NCBI GenBank assembly: GCA_047628755.1
Contig: JBLHVV010000026.1
Span: 1 to 31,402 of the forward strand
Reading direction: 5' to 3'
Origin: Bermanella sp047628755
GTDB lineage: Bacteria; Pseudomonadota; Gammaproteobacteria; Pseudomonadales; Oceanobacteraceae
Length of the DNA stretch: 31,402 nucleotides
Under the pieces are notes generated by a model. The model made no database searches, was not told where the DNA came from, and saw nothing but the letters and a program-made list of their open reading frames with translations. This document shows positions 15,766 through 23,971 of the stretch, piece after piece. A program made the translations under genes and the position numbers. Position 1 is the first letter of the stretch; each line of letters begins with the position of its first letter.

Positions 15766-17052
15766 ATGAGCGACGAGTCCAGCGGTAAAGACGATAAAGG
15801 TAAGCTGCTTTATTGTTCTTTTTGCGGTAAAAGCCAGCACGAAGTGCGAAAGCTTATAGCAGGGCCGAGCGTATTTATTTGCGATGAGTGTGTCGATTTA
15901 TGTAACGACATTATTCGTGAAGAAGTCCAGGAAAGCCAAGGTGAGGAGTCGAGTGATCGACTACCGACGCCAAAAGAAATCAAAGAGACATTAGGTGATT
16001 ATGTAATCGGTCAAGATCGCGCCAAAGTGGTGTTATCTGTGGCGGTCTATAACCATTACAAGCGCTTGCGCCATGTAGAAGGTAAGAACGGTGTAACTGA
16101 ATTAGCTAAAAGTAACATTTTACTAATCGGACCTACTGGTAGCGGTAAAACCCTATTAGCTGAAACACTCGCACGCTTACTGAATGTACCATTCACCATT
16201 GCCGACGCTACAACATTAACTGAAGCCGGTTATGTGGGCGAAGATGTTGAAAACATCATTCAAAAGCTTCTGCAGAAATGCGATTACGATGTTGAAAAAG
16301 CTCAGCGTGGTATTGTTTATATTGACGAGATTGACAAAATATCTCGCAAGTCAGACAATCCATCAATCACTCGCGATGTGAGTGGAGAGGGTGTACAGCA
16401 AGCTTTGCTTAAGTTAATTGAAGGCACGGTTGCATCTGTTCCACCTCAAGGTGGCCGTAAGCATCCTCAACAAGAGTTCTTACAGGTTGATACAGGTAAC
16501 ATATTGTTTATCTGTGGGGGAGCCTTCTCTGGACTGGATCAGATTATTTTAGATCGTACTGAAAAAAGCAGTATTGGCTTTAATGCAATTGTTAAAGCTA
16601 AAGATGATACTAAAAAAGTAGGCTCTATTCTTAAAGATGCAGAGCCAAGTGATTTAGTTCGTTACGGCCTAATTCCAGAGTTCATCGGTCGCTTACCTGT
16701 TGTCGCTACTCTAGAAGAATTAGACGAAGAGGCTCTAATTCAGATACTCGTTGAACCCAAGAATGCGATTGTTAAGCAGTACCAAGCGTTATTTGAAATG
16801 GAAGGCGTAGAGTTAGAGTTTCGAGATGCCGCTTTAAAAGCTGTTGCTCAAAAGGCAATGGAACGTAAAACAGGCGCTCGTGGTTTAAGATCTATTATGG
16901 AAGGTGTACTACTGGATAGTATGTATAGCATACCGTCTGAAGAGCATGTTTCTAAGGTTGTAATTGACGAGTCGGTCATTAATGATGGCACCGAGCCGCT
17001 ATTAATCTACGAGTCTAATGACAATTTAAAGGTCGCACCAGACGACGCGTAA
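15766..17052 (+). CDS. clpX: ClpX AAA+ unfoldase of ClpXP
   Basis: Recognises tagged substrates, unfolds them and feeds ClpP. It has 428 residues. The N-terminal zinc domain has C17, C20, C39 and C42. Walker A is GPTGSGKT (122-129), the GYVG pore loop is 155-158, Walker B is IVYIDEIDKI (183-192), RKH is 231-233, the IGF tripeptide that docks on ClpP is 270-272, and RYGLIPEFIGRLPV follows. All functional elements are present. AGGGG precedes the ATG. A strong terminator lies directly after the stop. Confidence 0.98.
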   Translation: MSDESSGKDDKGKLLYCSFCGKSQHEVRKLIAGPSVFICDECVDLCNDIIREEVQESQGEESSDRLPTPKEIKETLGDYVIGQDRAKVVLSVAVYNHYKRLRHVEGKNGVTELAKSNILLIGPTGSGKTLLAETLARLLNVPFTIADATTLTEAGYVGEDVENIIQKLLQKCDYDVEKAQRGIVYIDEIDKISRKSDNPSITRDVSGEGVQQALLKLIEGTVASVPPQGGRKHPQQEFLQVDTGNILFICGGAFSGLDQIILDRTEKSSIGFNAIVKAKDDTKKVGSILKDAEPSDLVRYGLIPEFIGRLPVVATLEELDEEALIQILVEPKNAIVKQYQALFEMEGVELEFRDAALKAVAQKAMERKTGARGLRSIMEGVLLDSMYSIPSEEHVSKVVIDESVINDGTEPLLIYESNDNLKVAPDDA

Positions 17053-17053
17053 T

Positions 17054-17083
17054 AAAAAAAGGAGCTTTTAGCTCCTTTTTTTT
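17054..17083 (+). terminator. Intrinsic terminator after clpX
   Basis: An A run, then GGAGC (17061-17065), loop TTTTA, GCTCC (17071-17075), then eight T residues. A-T pairing from the flanks extends the stem. It separates clpPX from lon. Confidence 0.88.
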
Positions 17084-17092
17084 GTTTAAACG

Positions 17093-17121
17093 CTTGTAAT
17101 TTTCCTAACTAATCCCCATCT
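17093..17121 (+). promoter_or_regulatory. Sigma-32-like heat-shock promoter for lon
   Basis: CTTGTAA (17093-17099), 14 bases, CCCCATCT (17114-17121). The -10 fits CCCCATnT exactly and the -35 differs from CTTGAAA at one base. Initiation near 17128 gives a leader of about 30 bases to the lon ATG, in keeping with lon being a heat-shock gene in E. coli. Confidence 0.72.
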
Positions 17122-17159
17122 TTGTTCTATGTTTAGTGTGCCATCGAGCTTATAGAATT

Positions 17160-19550
17160 ATGTCTAAAGAAAATTTCCCGTTATTACCTCTCCGCGATGT
17201 AGTCGTTTACCCTCACATGGTCATCCCTTTGTTTGTGGGGCGTGATAAATCCATACAGGCTTTGGAAGCTGCCATGAAAGGTGACAAGAAAATCCTGTTG
17301 GTTGCTCAAAAGAATGCGGCTACAGACGAACCCAGTGAAATGGATATTTATAAGGTGGGTACAGTAGCAACTGTTCTGCAATTACTTAAGCTACCTGACG
17401 GAACAGTGAAAGTTCTTGTAGAAGGTCTTTATAGAGCAGAGGTATCCAGCTTTAACCAAGAGGCTGATTATTATGTGGGTGAAGCATTTCCGTTAGACAT
17501 TGAATCTCTTGTTGATAAGGAGCGAGAGGTCTTGATCAGAGCGGTTACTGAACAGTTTGACCAGTTTGTTCAAATGAGTAAAAAAGTTCCTAGTGAAGTT
17601 TTAACCTCTATCGAAAGTATTGATGAGCCTGGTCGTCTTGCTGACACTATTTCAGCGCATTTATCTCTTAAGCTTGAAGAGAAACAGGCTGTTCTCGAAA
17701 TGGTAAGTGAGCGTGAACGCATTGAGCACATAATGGCTCAAATCGAATCTGAAATTGATTTACTGGATGTTGAGAAGCGCATTAGGGGACGCGTTAAAAA
17801 ACAAATGGAAAAAAGTCAGCGCGAGTACTATTTGAATGAGCAAATGAAAGCCATTCAAAAAGAACTTGGTGATATGGACGATGTACCAAATGAACTAGAA
17901 GAGCTACAGCAAAAGATTAATGATGCTGGCATGCCAAAAGATGCCAAAGAAAAAGCTGCGTCAGAAATGAACAAGTTAAAAATGATGTCGCCTATGTCTG
18001 CCGAAGCATCAGTTGTTCGCGGTTACCTCGATTGGATGCTCAACATCCCATGGAAAAACAAAAGTAAAGTCCGTGCAAATATTGATTTAGCAAAAGAAAT
18101 ATTAGATAAAGATCACTACGGCTTAGATGAAGTAAAAGATCGTATCCTTGAATATTTAGCCGTTCAAAAGCGTGTTAAAAAGTCTACTGCAAATATATTG
18201 TGCTTGGTAGGTCCCCCTGGTGTTGGTAAAACATCATTGGGCCGATCTATAGCAAAGGCAACTAATCGTAAGTATGTTCGCATGGCGTTGGGGGGAGTTC
18301 GTGATGAAGCTGAAATTCGCGGTCATCGTCGAACTTACATTGGTTCTATGCCGGGCAAGTTAATTCAAAAAATATCTAAAGCTGGAGTTAAAAACCCATT
18401 ATTTCTGTTAGATGAAATTGACAAAATGGGCATGGATCATCGTGGTGACCCTGCGTCTGCATTACTAGAAGTACTAGACCCTGAGCAAAATACTGCATTT
18501 GCTGATCATTATTTAGAAGTAGATTTTGATTTATCTGAAGTGATGTTTGTATGCACCGCTAACAGCATGAATATTCCTGCGCCTTTATTAGATCGAATGG
18601 AAATCATTCGAATCCCTGGCTATACAGAAGACGAAAAAGTGAATATCGCTGAACGCTACTTGCTACCAAAACAAATTGAGCAAAACGGTGTTAAAGAAAA
18701 CGAACTCGCGGTATCTGAAGAAACTATGCGTTCAGTAGTCAGACATTACACAAAAGAAGCGGGTGTTCGTGGTCTAGAGCGCGAGATGGCTAAGCTTTGT
18801 CGCAAAGTTGTGAAGAGCAATGTAATGTCAAAAGAAGGCGCAATAGAGCCAAACATTACTCCTGACACTCTTGAAGAGTTCCTTGGGGTTCAGAAGTTTC
18901 AATACGGCTTAGCTGATTCTAAAAATTATGTAGGACAAGTAACTGGTTTAGCATGGACCTCGGTGGGTGGCGAAATACTAACCATCGAGTCTGTCATTAC
19001 ACCTGGCAAGGGGCGAATCGTAAAAACTGGTTCTCTAGGTGATGTAATGCAGGAGTCTATTCAGGCTGCACTGACAGTGGTTAAAAGTCGATCAACTGCA
19101 TGGGATTTACCCGTTAACTTTTTTGAAACTCATGATCTTCATATTCACGTTCCTGAAGGCGCTACCCCTAAAGATGGTCCTAGTGCTGGTGTTGGTATGG
19201 TGACGGCGCTAATGTCGGTTATAACAAACACAGAGATCAGATCTGACGTGGCTATGACAGGTGAAGTGACTCTGCGCGGGAAAGTGTTACCGATAGGTGG
19301 TCTTAAAGAGAAACTACTGGCGGCTCATAGAGGTGGAATCAAGACGGTTTTAATCCCATTTGATAACGAGCGAGACTTAAAAGAAATCCCTCAAAACATT
19401 AAAGACCAGCTTGAGATTATTCCTGTGAAATGGGTTGACGAGGTTATCGATGTGGCACTTGTTGGTGACATTCAGGCAAACGTGGCATCTGTACTTGAGA
19501 AAGAGTCAGCAAAACTGCAAAGTCAGCCAGGACAAATGAGTACGCATTAG
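17160..19550 (+). CDS. lon: Lon ATP-dependent protease
   Basis: Homo-hexameric AAA+ serine protease that removes misfolded and short-lived regulators. It has 796 residues from the ATG at 17160, giving MSKENFPLLPLRDVVVYPHM, the expected start. A GTG at 17136 would extend it by eight residues but falls at the predicted transcript start. Order: Lon N domain, a coiled linker rich in Lys/Glu (KRIRGRVKKQMEKSQREYYL), Walker A GPPGVGKTSLG, Walker B LFLLDEIDKM, and a C-terminal protease with Ser in PKDGPSAGVG and Lys in IGGLKEKLL, forming the Ser-Lys dyad. Its closeness to a SulA-like gene recalls the classical Lon-SulA substrate pair. Confidence 0.98.
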   Translation: MSKENFPLLPLRDVVVYPHMVIPLFVGRDKSIQALEAAMKGDKKILLVAQKNAATDEPSEMDIYKVGTVATVLQLLKLPDGTVKVLVEGLYRAEVSSFNQEADYYVGEAFPLDIESLVDKEREVLIRAVTEQFDQFVQMSKKVPSEVLTSIESIDEPGRLADTISAHLSLKLEEKQAVLEMVSERERIEHIMAQIESEIDLLDVEKRIRGRVKKQMEKSQREYYLNEQMKAIQKELGDMDDVPNELEELQQKINDAGMPKDAKEKAASEMNKLKMMSPMSAEASVVRGYLDWMLNIPWKNKSKVRANIDLAKEILDKDHYGLDEVKDRILEYLAVQKRVKKSTANILCLVGPPGVGKTSLGRSIAKATNRKYVRMALGGVRDEAEIRGHRRTYIGSMPGKLIQKISKAGVKNPLFLLDEIDKMGMDHRGDPASALLEVLDPEQNTAFADHYLEVDFDLSEVMFVCTANSMNIPAPLLDRMEIIRIPGYTEDEKVNIAERYLLPKQIEQNGVKENELAVSEETMRSVVRHYTKEAGVRGLEREMAKLCRKVVKSNVMSKEGAIEPNITPDTLEEFLGVQKFQYGLADSKNYVGQVTGLAWTSVGGEILTIESVITPGKGRIVKTGSLGDVMQESIQAALTVVKSRSTAWDLPVNFFETHDLHIHVPEGATPKDGPSAGVGMVTALMSVITNTEIRSDVAMTGEVTLRGKVLPIGGLKEKLLAAHRGGIKTVLIPFDNERDLKEIPQNIKDQLEIIPVKWVDEVIDVALVGDIQANVASVLEKESAKLQSQPGQMSTH

Positions 19551-19564
19551 GTAAAAAGCACCGA

Positions 19565-19599
19565 AGCGCCTTGACACAAGGCGCTACACTGGGTAACTT
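19565..19599 (+). promoter_or_regulatory. Inverted repeat over a TTGACA -35 element upstream of hupB
   Basis: A perfect 9-bp inverted repeat, AGCGCCTTG (19565-19573) and CAAGGCGCT (19577-19585), has loop ACA. A consensus -35 TTGACA (19571-19576) spans the loop, with a poor -10 TAACTT (19594-19599) after 17 bases. No T run follows the stem, so it is more likely an operator or structured site than a terminator for lon. Confidence 0.4.
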
Positions 19600-19681
19600 G
19601 CTGCATCTTGTGATGGTCATTGCTACATGCTTAGCTATACCGAATTCATATATAAAAACTAAGTTAAGTAAGGGGATGAGT

Positions 19682-19954
19682 GTGAATAAATCTGAGTTGA
19701 TTGATGCGATTGCAGCTTCTGCGGATATTCCAAAAGCCGCAGCTGGTCGCGCACTGGATGCAACTGTAGATGCAATTACGACAGCATTAAAAGATGGTGA
19801 CCAAGTTGTTCTAGTTGGCTTTGGTACATTTTCTGTTAAAGAACGTGCAGCACGAACTGGTCGCAACCCACAAACGGGTCAGCCAATCGAGATTGCTGCT
19901 GCTAAAGTACCTGGTTTCAAACCTGGTAAAGCGCTCAAAGACGCTGTTAACTAG
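19682..19954 (+). CDS. hupB: DNA-binding protein HU-beta
   Basis: Nucleoid protein that bends DNA as a dimer. The GTG at 19682 gives (M)NKSELIDAIAASADIPKAA and exactly 90 residues, the standard HU length. AAGGGG six bases upstream is a good ribosome site. The nearby ATG at 19676 directly abuts that site and would add two residues, so GTG is preferred. GFGTFSVKERAARTGRNPQTG holds the DNA-contacting arm, including the conserved RNPQTG tip. The lon-hupB-ppiD order is conserved in gammaproteobacteria. A strong terminator follows. Confidence 0.96.
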   Translation: MNKSELIDAIAASADIPKAAAGRALDATVDAITTALKDGDQVVLVGFGTFSVKERAARTGRNPQTGQPIEIAAAKVPGFKPGKALKDAVN

Positions 19955-19991
19955 ACGTTAATGGGTGTTATTTAAGAACTAAAGAATACCT

Positions 19992-20023
19992 AAAAAGCGC
20001 ATCTCGAACGATGCGCTTTTTTT
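19992..20023 (+). terminator. Intrinsic terminator after hupB
   Basis: AAAAAGCGCATC (19992-20003), loop TCGAAC, GATGCGCTTTTTTT (20010-20023): a 12-bp stem including the A-T flank with a T run. It ends about 41 bases before the ppiD ATG, and no convincing promoter lies between. Confidence 0.9.
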
Positions 20024-20064
20024 GTTTCATTAAGCCTAAAAATTCTAATAAAGGTTGTAGTATT

Positions 20065-21891
20065 ATGCTTCAAGCAATGCGCGACGGATCGAAAGGACTC
20101 GTTGCTAAAATTATTGTCGGTTTGATTATTCTTACCTTCGCACTGTTCGGTATAGACGGTATTGTTGCCTTAGGTGGCGGTCAGCCAGCCCCTGCTGAAG
20201 TAAACGGTGAAGAGATAAGCGAAGCCAAAGTTAGCCAAATGGTTCAGCTCCAAAAAAGACGTTTGCAATCTCAATTTGGCGAGAGCTTTACTTTAGGTGA
20301 TAGCCAGTTGCGATCCATTGCTTTAAACGGCTTAATTGATGAGGTTGTGTTAAAACAAACTATTATAAATTCTGGCGCTTACTTTTCGGATGCTGAGATA
20401 GATAAAATAATCCTTACCTCACCGGAATTTCAAGTGGGCGGTCAGTTTGACCGTAATCAATTTGATCTGGTACTGCGAAGTGCGGGATTTACTCGATCTA
20501 GTTACCGTGAATTAATGAGAACCAATCTATTAATTCAGCAAGGTCAAACTGCTTGGCAAGCCACAGCTTTTTCAACTCAAGTAGAAGAAGTTCAGGTAGC
20601 TAAACTAGATGCACAAGCTCGAGATTTCTCAACTGTTAAATTTTCTTTGGAAGACGCTAAAAAATCCGTCTCTGTCTCAGATGAAGAAGCCAACACTTAT
20701 TTTCAAGAAAACTCTTCGCAATATATGAGTGATGAAACTGTCGTAGTCGATTATTTAGAACTTAACCGTTCAGATCTCAGCGCTTCAATCCAGGTTGATG
20801 AAGACCAGGTGGAATCTAGATACCTAGATATGATAGCCGAAGCTGCATCTAAAAAAGAGTACCGTGCAGCTCATATTTTGATTTTAGACTCTAGTAAAGA
20901 ATCTAGAAAAAAATTATCCGAACTCGCTTTAAAAGCGAATGCTGGTGAAGACTTTTCAGAACTTGCTAAAGAATTCTCAGAAGATGATAGTTCAAAATAT
21001 GCTGGTGGTGACTTGGGGTTTTCTAGTTTGTCAGTATATGAACCTGAGTTTTCGTCTGCACTTTCTGGTCTAGAAATTGGCGATATCTCTACTATTATTG
21101 AAACTCGCGATGGATTACATCTGATTAAATTATTAGAACAGCGTCAGCCAGAAATCGGGTTGCTTTCTGATCTAGCTGAATCTATTGAAATCTCTTTAAA
21201 AGAAGAGTTGTCTCAGTCTTCATATGTTGAAGCTCTTGAAATTTTGAAAGATGATGCATTTTCAAGTAATTCTATAGCAGAAGCCGCTCAGTCCCTTGAT
21301 TTAACAGTTAAGACTTCTGCACAATTCTCTATGGCGGGTGGTAAAGGTATAGCCTCCAATAGAACGATTGTAGAAGCTGCATTTTCAGATGTAGTTATCT
21401 CTGAAGGGGCTAACAGCGAAGTTATCGAGATTGCTGACGGCATTGCTGTCGTTGTCCACCTAAATACTTTTAATGAATCTAAAATAAAGCAATTTTCAGA
21501 TGTGAAAGCTGAAATCGTGAGCCTTTTAGAAAATAGAATGGCCATTGAGCAATTAGCTGCCAACGCAGATACTGCTTTGTCTGAAGCAAGATTAGGCAAC
21601 TACTCTGGCTCTTGGGAGTCGGTTAATGACAAACGCCGTGCTTCTACTGGCATAGCTGATGAAGTGCTGGCTTCCGTATTTGCTTTACCTGAGTCAGAAG
21701 CAAAGACATTTTCTCTGGTTTCAATCTCTAATGGCGATCAAATACTAATTCGTTTAGACAAGGTTGCCCGACCTAATGTTTCTAGCACTACTAAAGATGA
21801 AACTCAGAAAGTCAGCCGGACAAAAGCGTTTAACGAATATCGTGCTTATCAGCAGTTTGCTAATGAGCAAAGTGATATTGAACGAAATTAA
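20065..21891 (+). CDS. ppiD: PpiD periplasmic folding chaperone, membrane-anchored
   Basis: Inner-membrane-anchored chaperone near the Sec translocon that assists proteins entering the periplasm. It has 608 residues from the ATG at 20065 (MLQAMRDGSKGLVAKIIVGL) with AAAGG upstream; an earlier in-frame ATG lies in the hupB terminator and is rejected. One membrane helix (about 13-33) gives a cytoplasmic N-terminus and a long periplasmic part. A SurA-N-like region follows. A parvulin-like domain occupies about 266-359 (EYRAAHILI ... SKYAGGDLGF ... TRDGLHLIKLLEQRQ). The E. coli PpiD parvulin domain is inactive as an isomerase, so chaperone function is the safer assignment. A bidirectional terminator follows. 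Confidence 0.95.
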   Translation: MLQAMRDGSKGLVAKIIVGLIILTFALFGIDGIVALGGGQPAPAEVNGEEISEAKVSQMVQLQKRRLQSQFGESFTLGDSQLRSIALNGLIDEVVLKQTIINSGAYFSDAEIDKIILTSPEFQVGGQFDRNQFDLVLRSAGFTRSSYRELMRTNLLIQQGQTAWQATAFSTQVEEVQVAKLDAQARDFSTVKFSLEDAKKSVSVSDEEANTYFQENSSQYMSDETVVVDYLELNRSDLSASIQVDEDQVESRYLDMIAEAASKKEYRAAHILILDSSKESRKKLSELALKANAGEDFSELAKEFSEDDSSKYAGGDLGFSSLSVYEPEFSSALSGLEIGDISTIIETRDGLHLIKLLEQRQPEIGLLSDLAESIEISLKEELSQSSYVEALEILKDDAFSSNSIAEAAQSLDLTVKTSAQFSMAGGKGIASNRTIVEAAFSDVVISEGANSEVIEIADGIAVVVHLNTFNESKIKQFSDVKAEIVSLLENRMAIEQLAANADTALSEARLGNYSGSWESVNDKRRASTGIADEVLASVFALPESEAKTFSLVSISNGDQILIRLDKVARPNVSSTTKDETQKVSRTKAFNEYRAYQQFANEQSDIERN

Positions 21892-21926
21892 TATCTAGGC
21901 CCAGAGCCATAGCTATTATTTTTAAT

Positions 21927-21956
21927 AAAAAAAAAGGGCCCTAGGCCCTTTTTTTA
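21927..21956. terminator. Bidirectional intrinsic terminator
   Basis: A run of A residues, GGGCC (21936-21940), CTA loop, GGCCC (21944-21948), then a T run. The A and T tracts make it functional on both strands, serving ppiD on plus and the ABC-transporter operon ending at 21976 on minus. Confidence 0.9.
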
Positions 21957-21975
21957 TATCTTCAACAAATATATT

Positions 21976-22989
21976 TTACAATTGCCAGGGGGATACCCAA
22001 AGCTCTGATGATTGTTCAGCTTTGTGGCAGGAAGTTAAGTGCAAATCGTTACCTGTTCGTGCAATAAGCGCAGGGTTATGTGTAATGCATTTATCATCTA
22101 CAAGATCACATCGTGATTGAAAGCGGCAACCTTCAGGTGGATTAATAGGAGAGGGTAGTTCGCCTGTCATTTTAAGCCTAACGGGTCTTTTTGATGGGTC
22201 AGGATTAGGAATTGCGTTCATTAAAAGCTGTGTATAAGGATGGTTGGGATGTTTGAAAATCTCATCACTAGAAGCCTGCTCTACAAACTCACCAAGATAC
22301 ATAACAGCTATTCTGTCCGAGATATGTTTAACAACAGCCAAATCATGGGCTATAAATATAATGCTAAGACCAAGTTCAGTTTGAAGATCTTTAAGTAGGT
22401 TTATGATCTGAGATTGGACAGAAACATCCAGTGCTGAAACTGGTTCATCACAAATCAATATATCCGGCTTAAGAGCAATGGCTCTAGCAATACCAATTCG
22501 TTGCCGCTGCCCTCCAGAAAACTCATGGGGATACTTTTGTACGCAATCTATAGGAAGCCCAACCTTTACCAATAAACTCTCTACTTGAGCCTTTCTCTCT
22601 TGGCTGTTTAAATGAGTATGAATGATGAATGGCTCCTCCAATATCGTTAGAACGGTGTGTCTTGGATTAAGAGATTCATATGGATCTTGAAATACATACT
22701 GGATACTTGAGCGAATGGCCTTGAGCTCTTTATGTTTATAGCGGGTTATATTTGTATTCTTAAAAAATATATCGCCAGATGTGGACGGCAGTAAACGAGC
22801 AATGGTTTTAGCAAGAGTACTTTTACCGCAGCCAGATTCACCAACAATACCAAGAGTTTCACCTGCTTTAATATTTAAACAGACGCCGTCCACTGCCTTG
22901 AGTGTCAAAGGCTTTGCGAACAGCTTACTAGATTTTACTGGGAAATATTTAACCAGATTTTTTATCTCAAGTGCATAACCGTTATCCAT
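21976..22989 (-). CDS. Peptide ABC importer ATPase, OppF/DppF type (second half of a split YejF)
   Basis: Energises inner-membrane peptide uptake as one of two ATPases. It has 337 residues. Walker A is GESGCGKST, the Q-loop is YVFQDPYESLNPR (dipeptide-family form), the ABC signature is FSGGQRQRIGIARA, Walker B is ILICDEPVSALD, and the switch His is in IAHDL. The C-terminal oligopeptide-transporter extension is NPPEGCRFQSRC with two further Cys, a pattern seen in OppD/OppF. It overlaps the preceding ATPase gene by 8 bases. The permeases upstream are Yej-like. In E. coli the Yej ATPase YejF is one fused tandem protein, so here the two halves appear as separate genes. Confidence 0.93.
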   Translation of the reverse strand: MDNGYALEIKNLVKYFPVKSSKLFAKPLTLKAVDGVCLNIKAGETLGIVGESGCGKSTLAKTIARLLPSTSGDIFFKNTNITRYKHKELKAIRSSIQYVFQDPYESLNPRHTVLTILEEPFIIHTHLNSQERKAQVESLLVKVGLPIDCVQKYPHEFSGGQRQRIGIARAIALKPDILICDEPVSALDVSVQSQIINLLKDLQTELGLSIIFIAHDLAVVKHISDRIAVMYLGEFVEQASSDEIFKHPNHPYTQLLMNAIPNPDPSKRPVRLKMTGELPSPINPPEGCRFQSRCDLVDDKCITHNPALIARTGNDLHLTSCHKAEQSSELWVSPWQL

Positions 22990-23971
22990 GATCTAGCTGT
23001 TCCCATTTATGGCAGTTGACAGTGTGATTATGGCTGACTTTGCTAAGTTCATAACCCTGCTGCGAGCATGAATTATCTGCAAACTCACATCTATTCTGAA
23101 ACCGGCATCCACTGGGCATGTCAGTTAAAGATGGAACTTGACCTTCGATAGTACTTAATCGCTTAAGTTTGTCTGCTGTGATTTTAGGCATTGAATTCAG
23201 TAATCCAATTGAATAAGGATGCTTAGCGTGGCTAAATAGTTGCTTAACAGTGGTCTTTTCTACTATCCGCCCAGCATACATAACTGCTACGTCATCGCAT
23301 AACTCTGCAATTACACCAAGGTCGTGAGTAATAAAAAGCATAGCCATCCCCAACTCCCTTTGCAGTGACTTCATTAACTCTAAAATTTGCGCTTGAATGG
23401 TGACATCCAAAGCAGTCGTAGGCTCATCAGCAATAAGAATGTCAGGCTCACATGCTAATGCCATTGCGATAACCACTCTTTGTCGCATTCCCCCAGATAA
23501 CTGATGAGGGTGCTCGTTCATTCTTGTGGGAGCTTCTGCGATGCCTACTTTTAATAAAATTTCTAGTGCCGCATCATAAGACTGCTTCTTAGTTAGATCT
23601 TTTCTATGTAACTTGTAAACTTCTAACAGCTGACTGCCAATGGTTTTAACTGGATTAAGTGCTGTCATAGGCTCTTGAAAAATCATTGCTATTCTATTGC
23701 CACGAATATGCCTAAGCTGCTCACTAGGAACAATAGCCAAATCCATATTGTCATACAGAATTTTCCCATTAATTATTTTTCCTGAAGGCTGAGGTAAAAG
23801 CCTCATTATAGACATTGAGGTTACACTTTTTCCGCAGCCGGACTCCCCAACTAGACCTAGGGTCTTTCCCTTCTCAATATCAAAGCAAACATGATCTAGA
23901 ACGTTAAGCAGGCCTTGCTCAGTGTCGAAGCTTACAGATAGATCTTTTACTTCCAGTATCGGAGTAATCAC
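22982..23971 (-). CDS. Peptide ABC importer ATPase, OppD/DppD type (first half of a split YejF)
   Basis: The partner ATPase, 329 residues, starting with GTG that overlaps the binding-protein stop as GTGA. Walker A is GESGCGKSV, the Q-loop is MIFQEPMTALNPVKTIG, the signature is LSGGMRQRVVIAMAL, Walker B is ILIADEPTTALD, and the switch is ITHDL. The C-terminal DMPSGCRFQNRCEFADNSC is the OppD-type cysteine extension. LEVKDLSVSFDTEQG begins the typical ATPase core, so no N-terminal domain is missing. The tight overlaps on both sides support one transcript and coupled translation with the binding protein and second ATPase. Confidence 0.93.
   Translation of the reverse strand: MITPILEVKDLSVSFDTEQGLLNVLDHVCFDIEKGKTLGLVGESGCGKSVTSMSIMRLLPQPSGKIINGKILYDNMDLAIVPSEQLRHIRGNRIAMIFQEPMTALNPVKTIGSQLLEVYKLHRKDLTKKQSYDAALEILLKVGIAEAPTRMNEHPHQLSGGMRQRVVIAMALACEPDILIADEPTTALDVTIQAQILELMKSLQRELGMAMLFITHDLGVIAELCDDVAVMYAGRIVEKTTVKQLFSHAKHPYSIGLLNSMPKITADKLKRLSTIEGQVPSLTDMPSGCRFQNRCEFADNSCSQQGYELSKVSHNHTVNCHKWEQLDHG

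Noticed and set aside
17136..17159. GTG extension of Lon by eight residues
   Set aside because: It lies about 8 bases after the predicted sigma-32 transcript start, has no ribosome site, and encodes unconserved residues ahead of the normal MSKENFPLL start.
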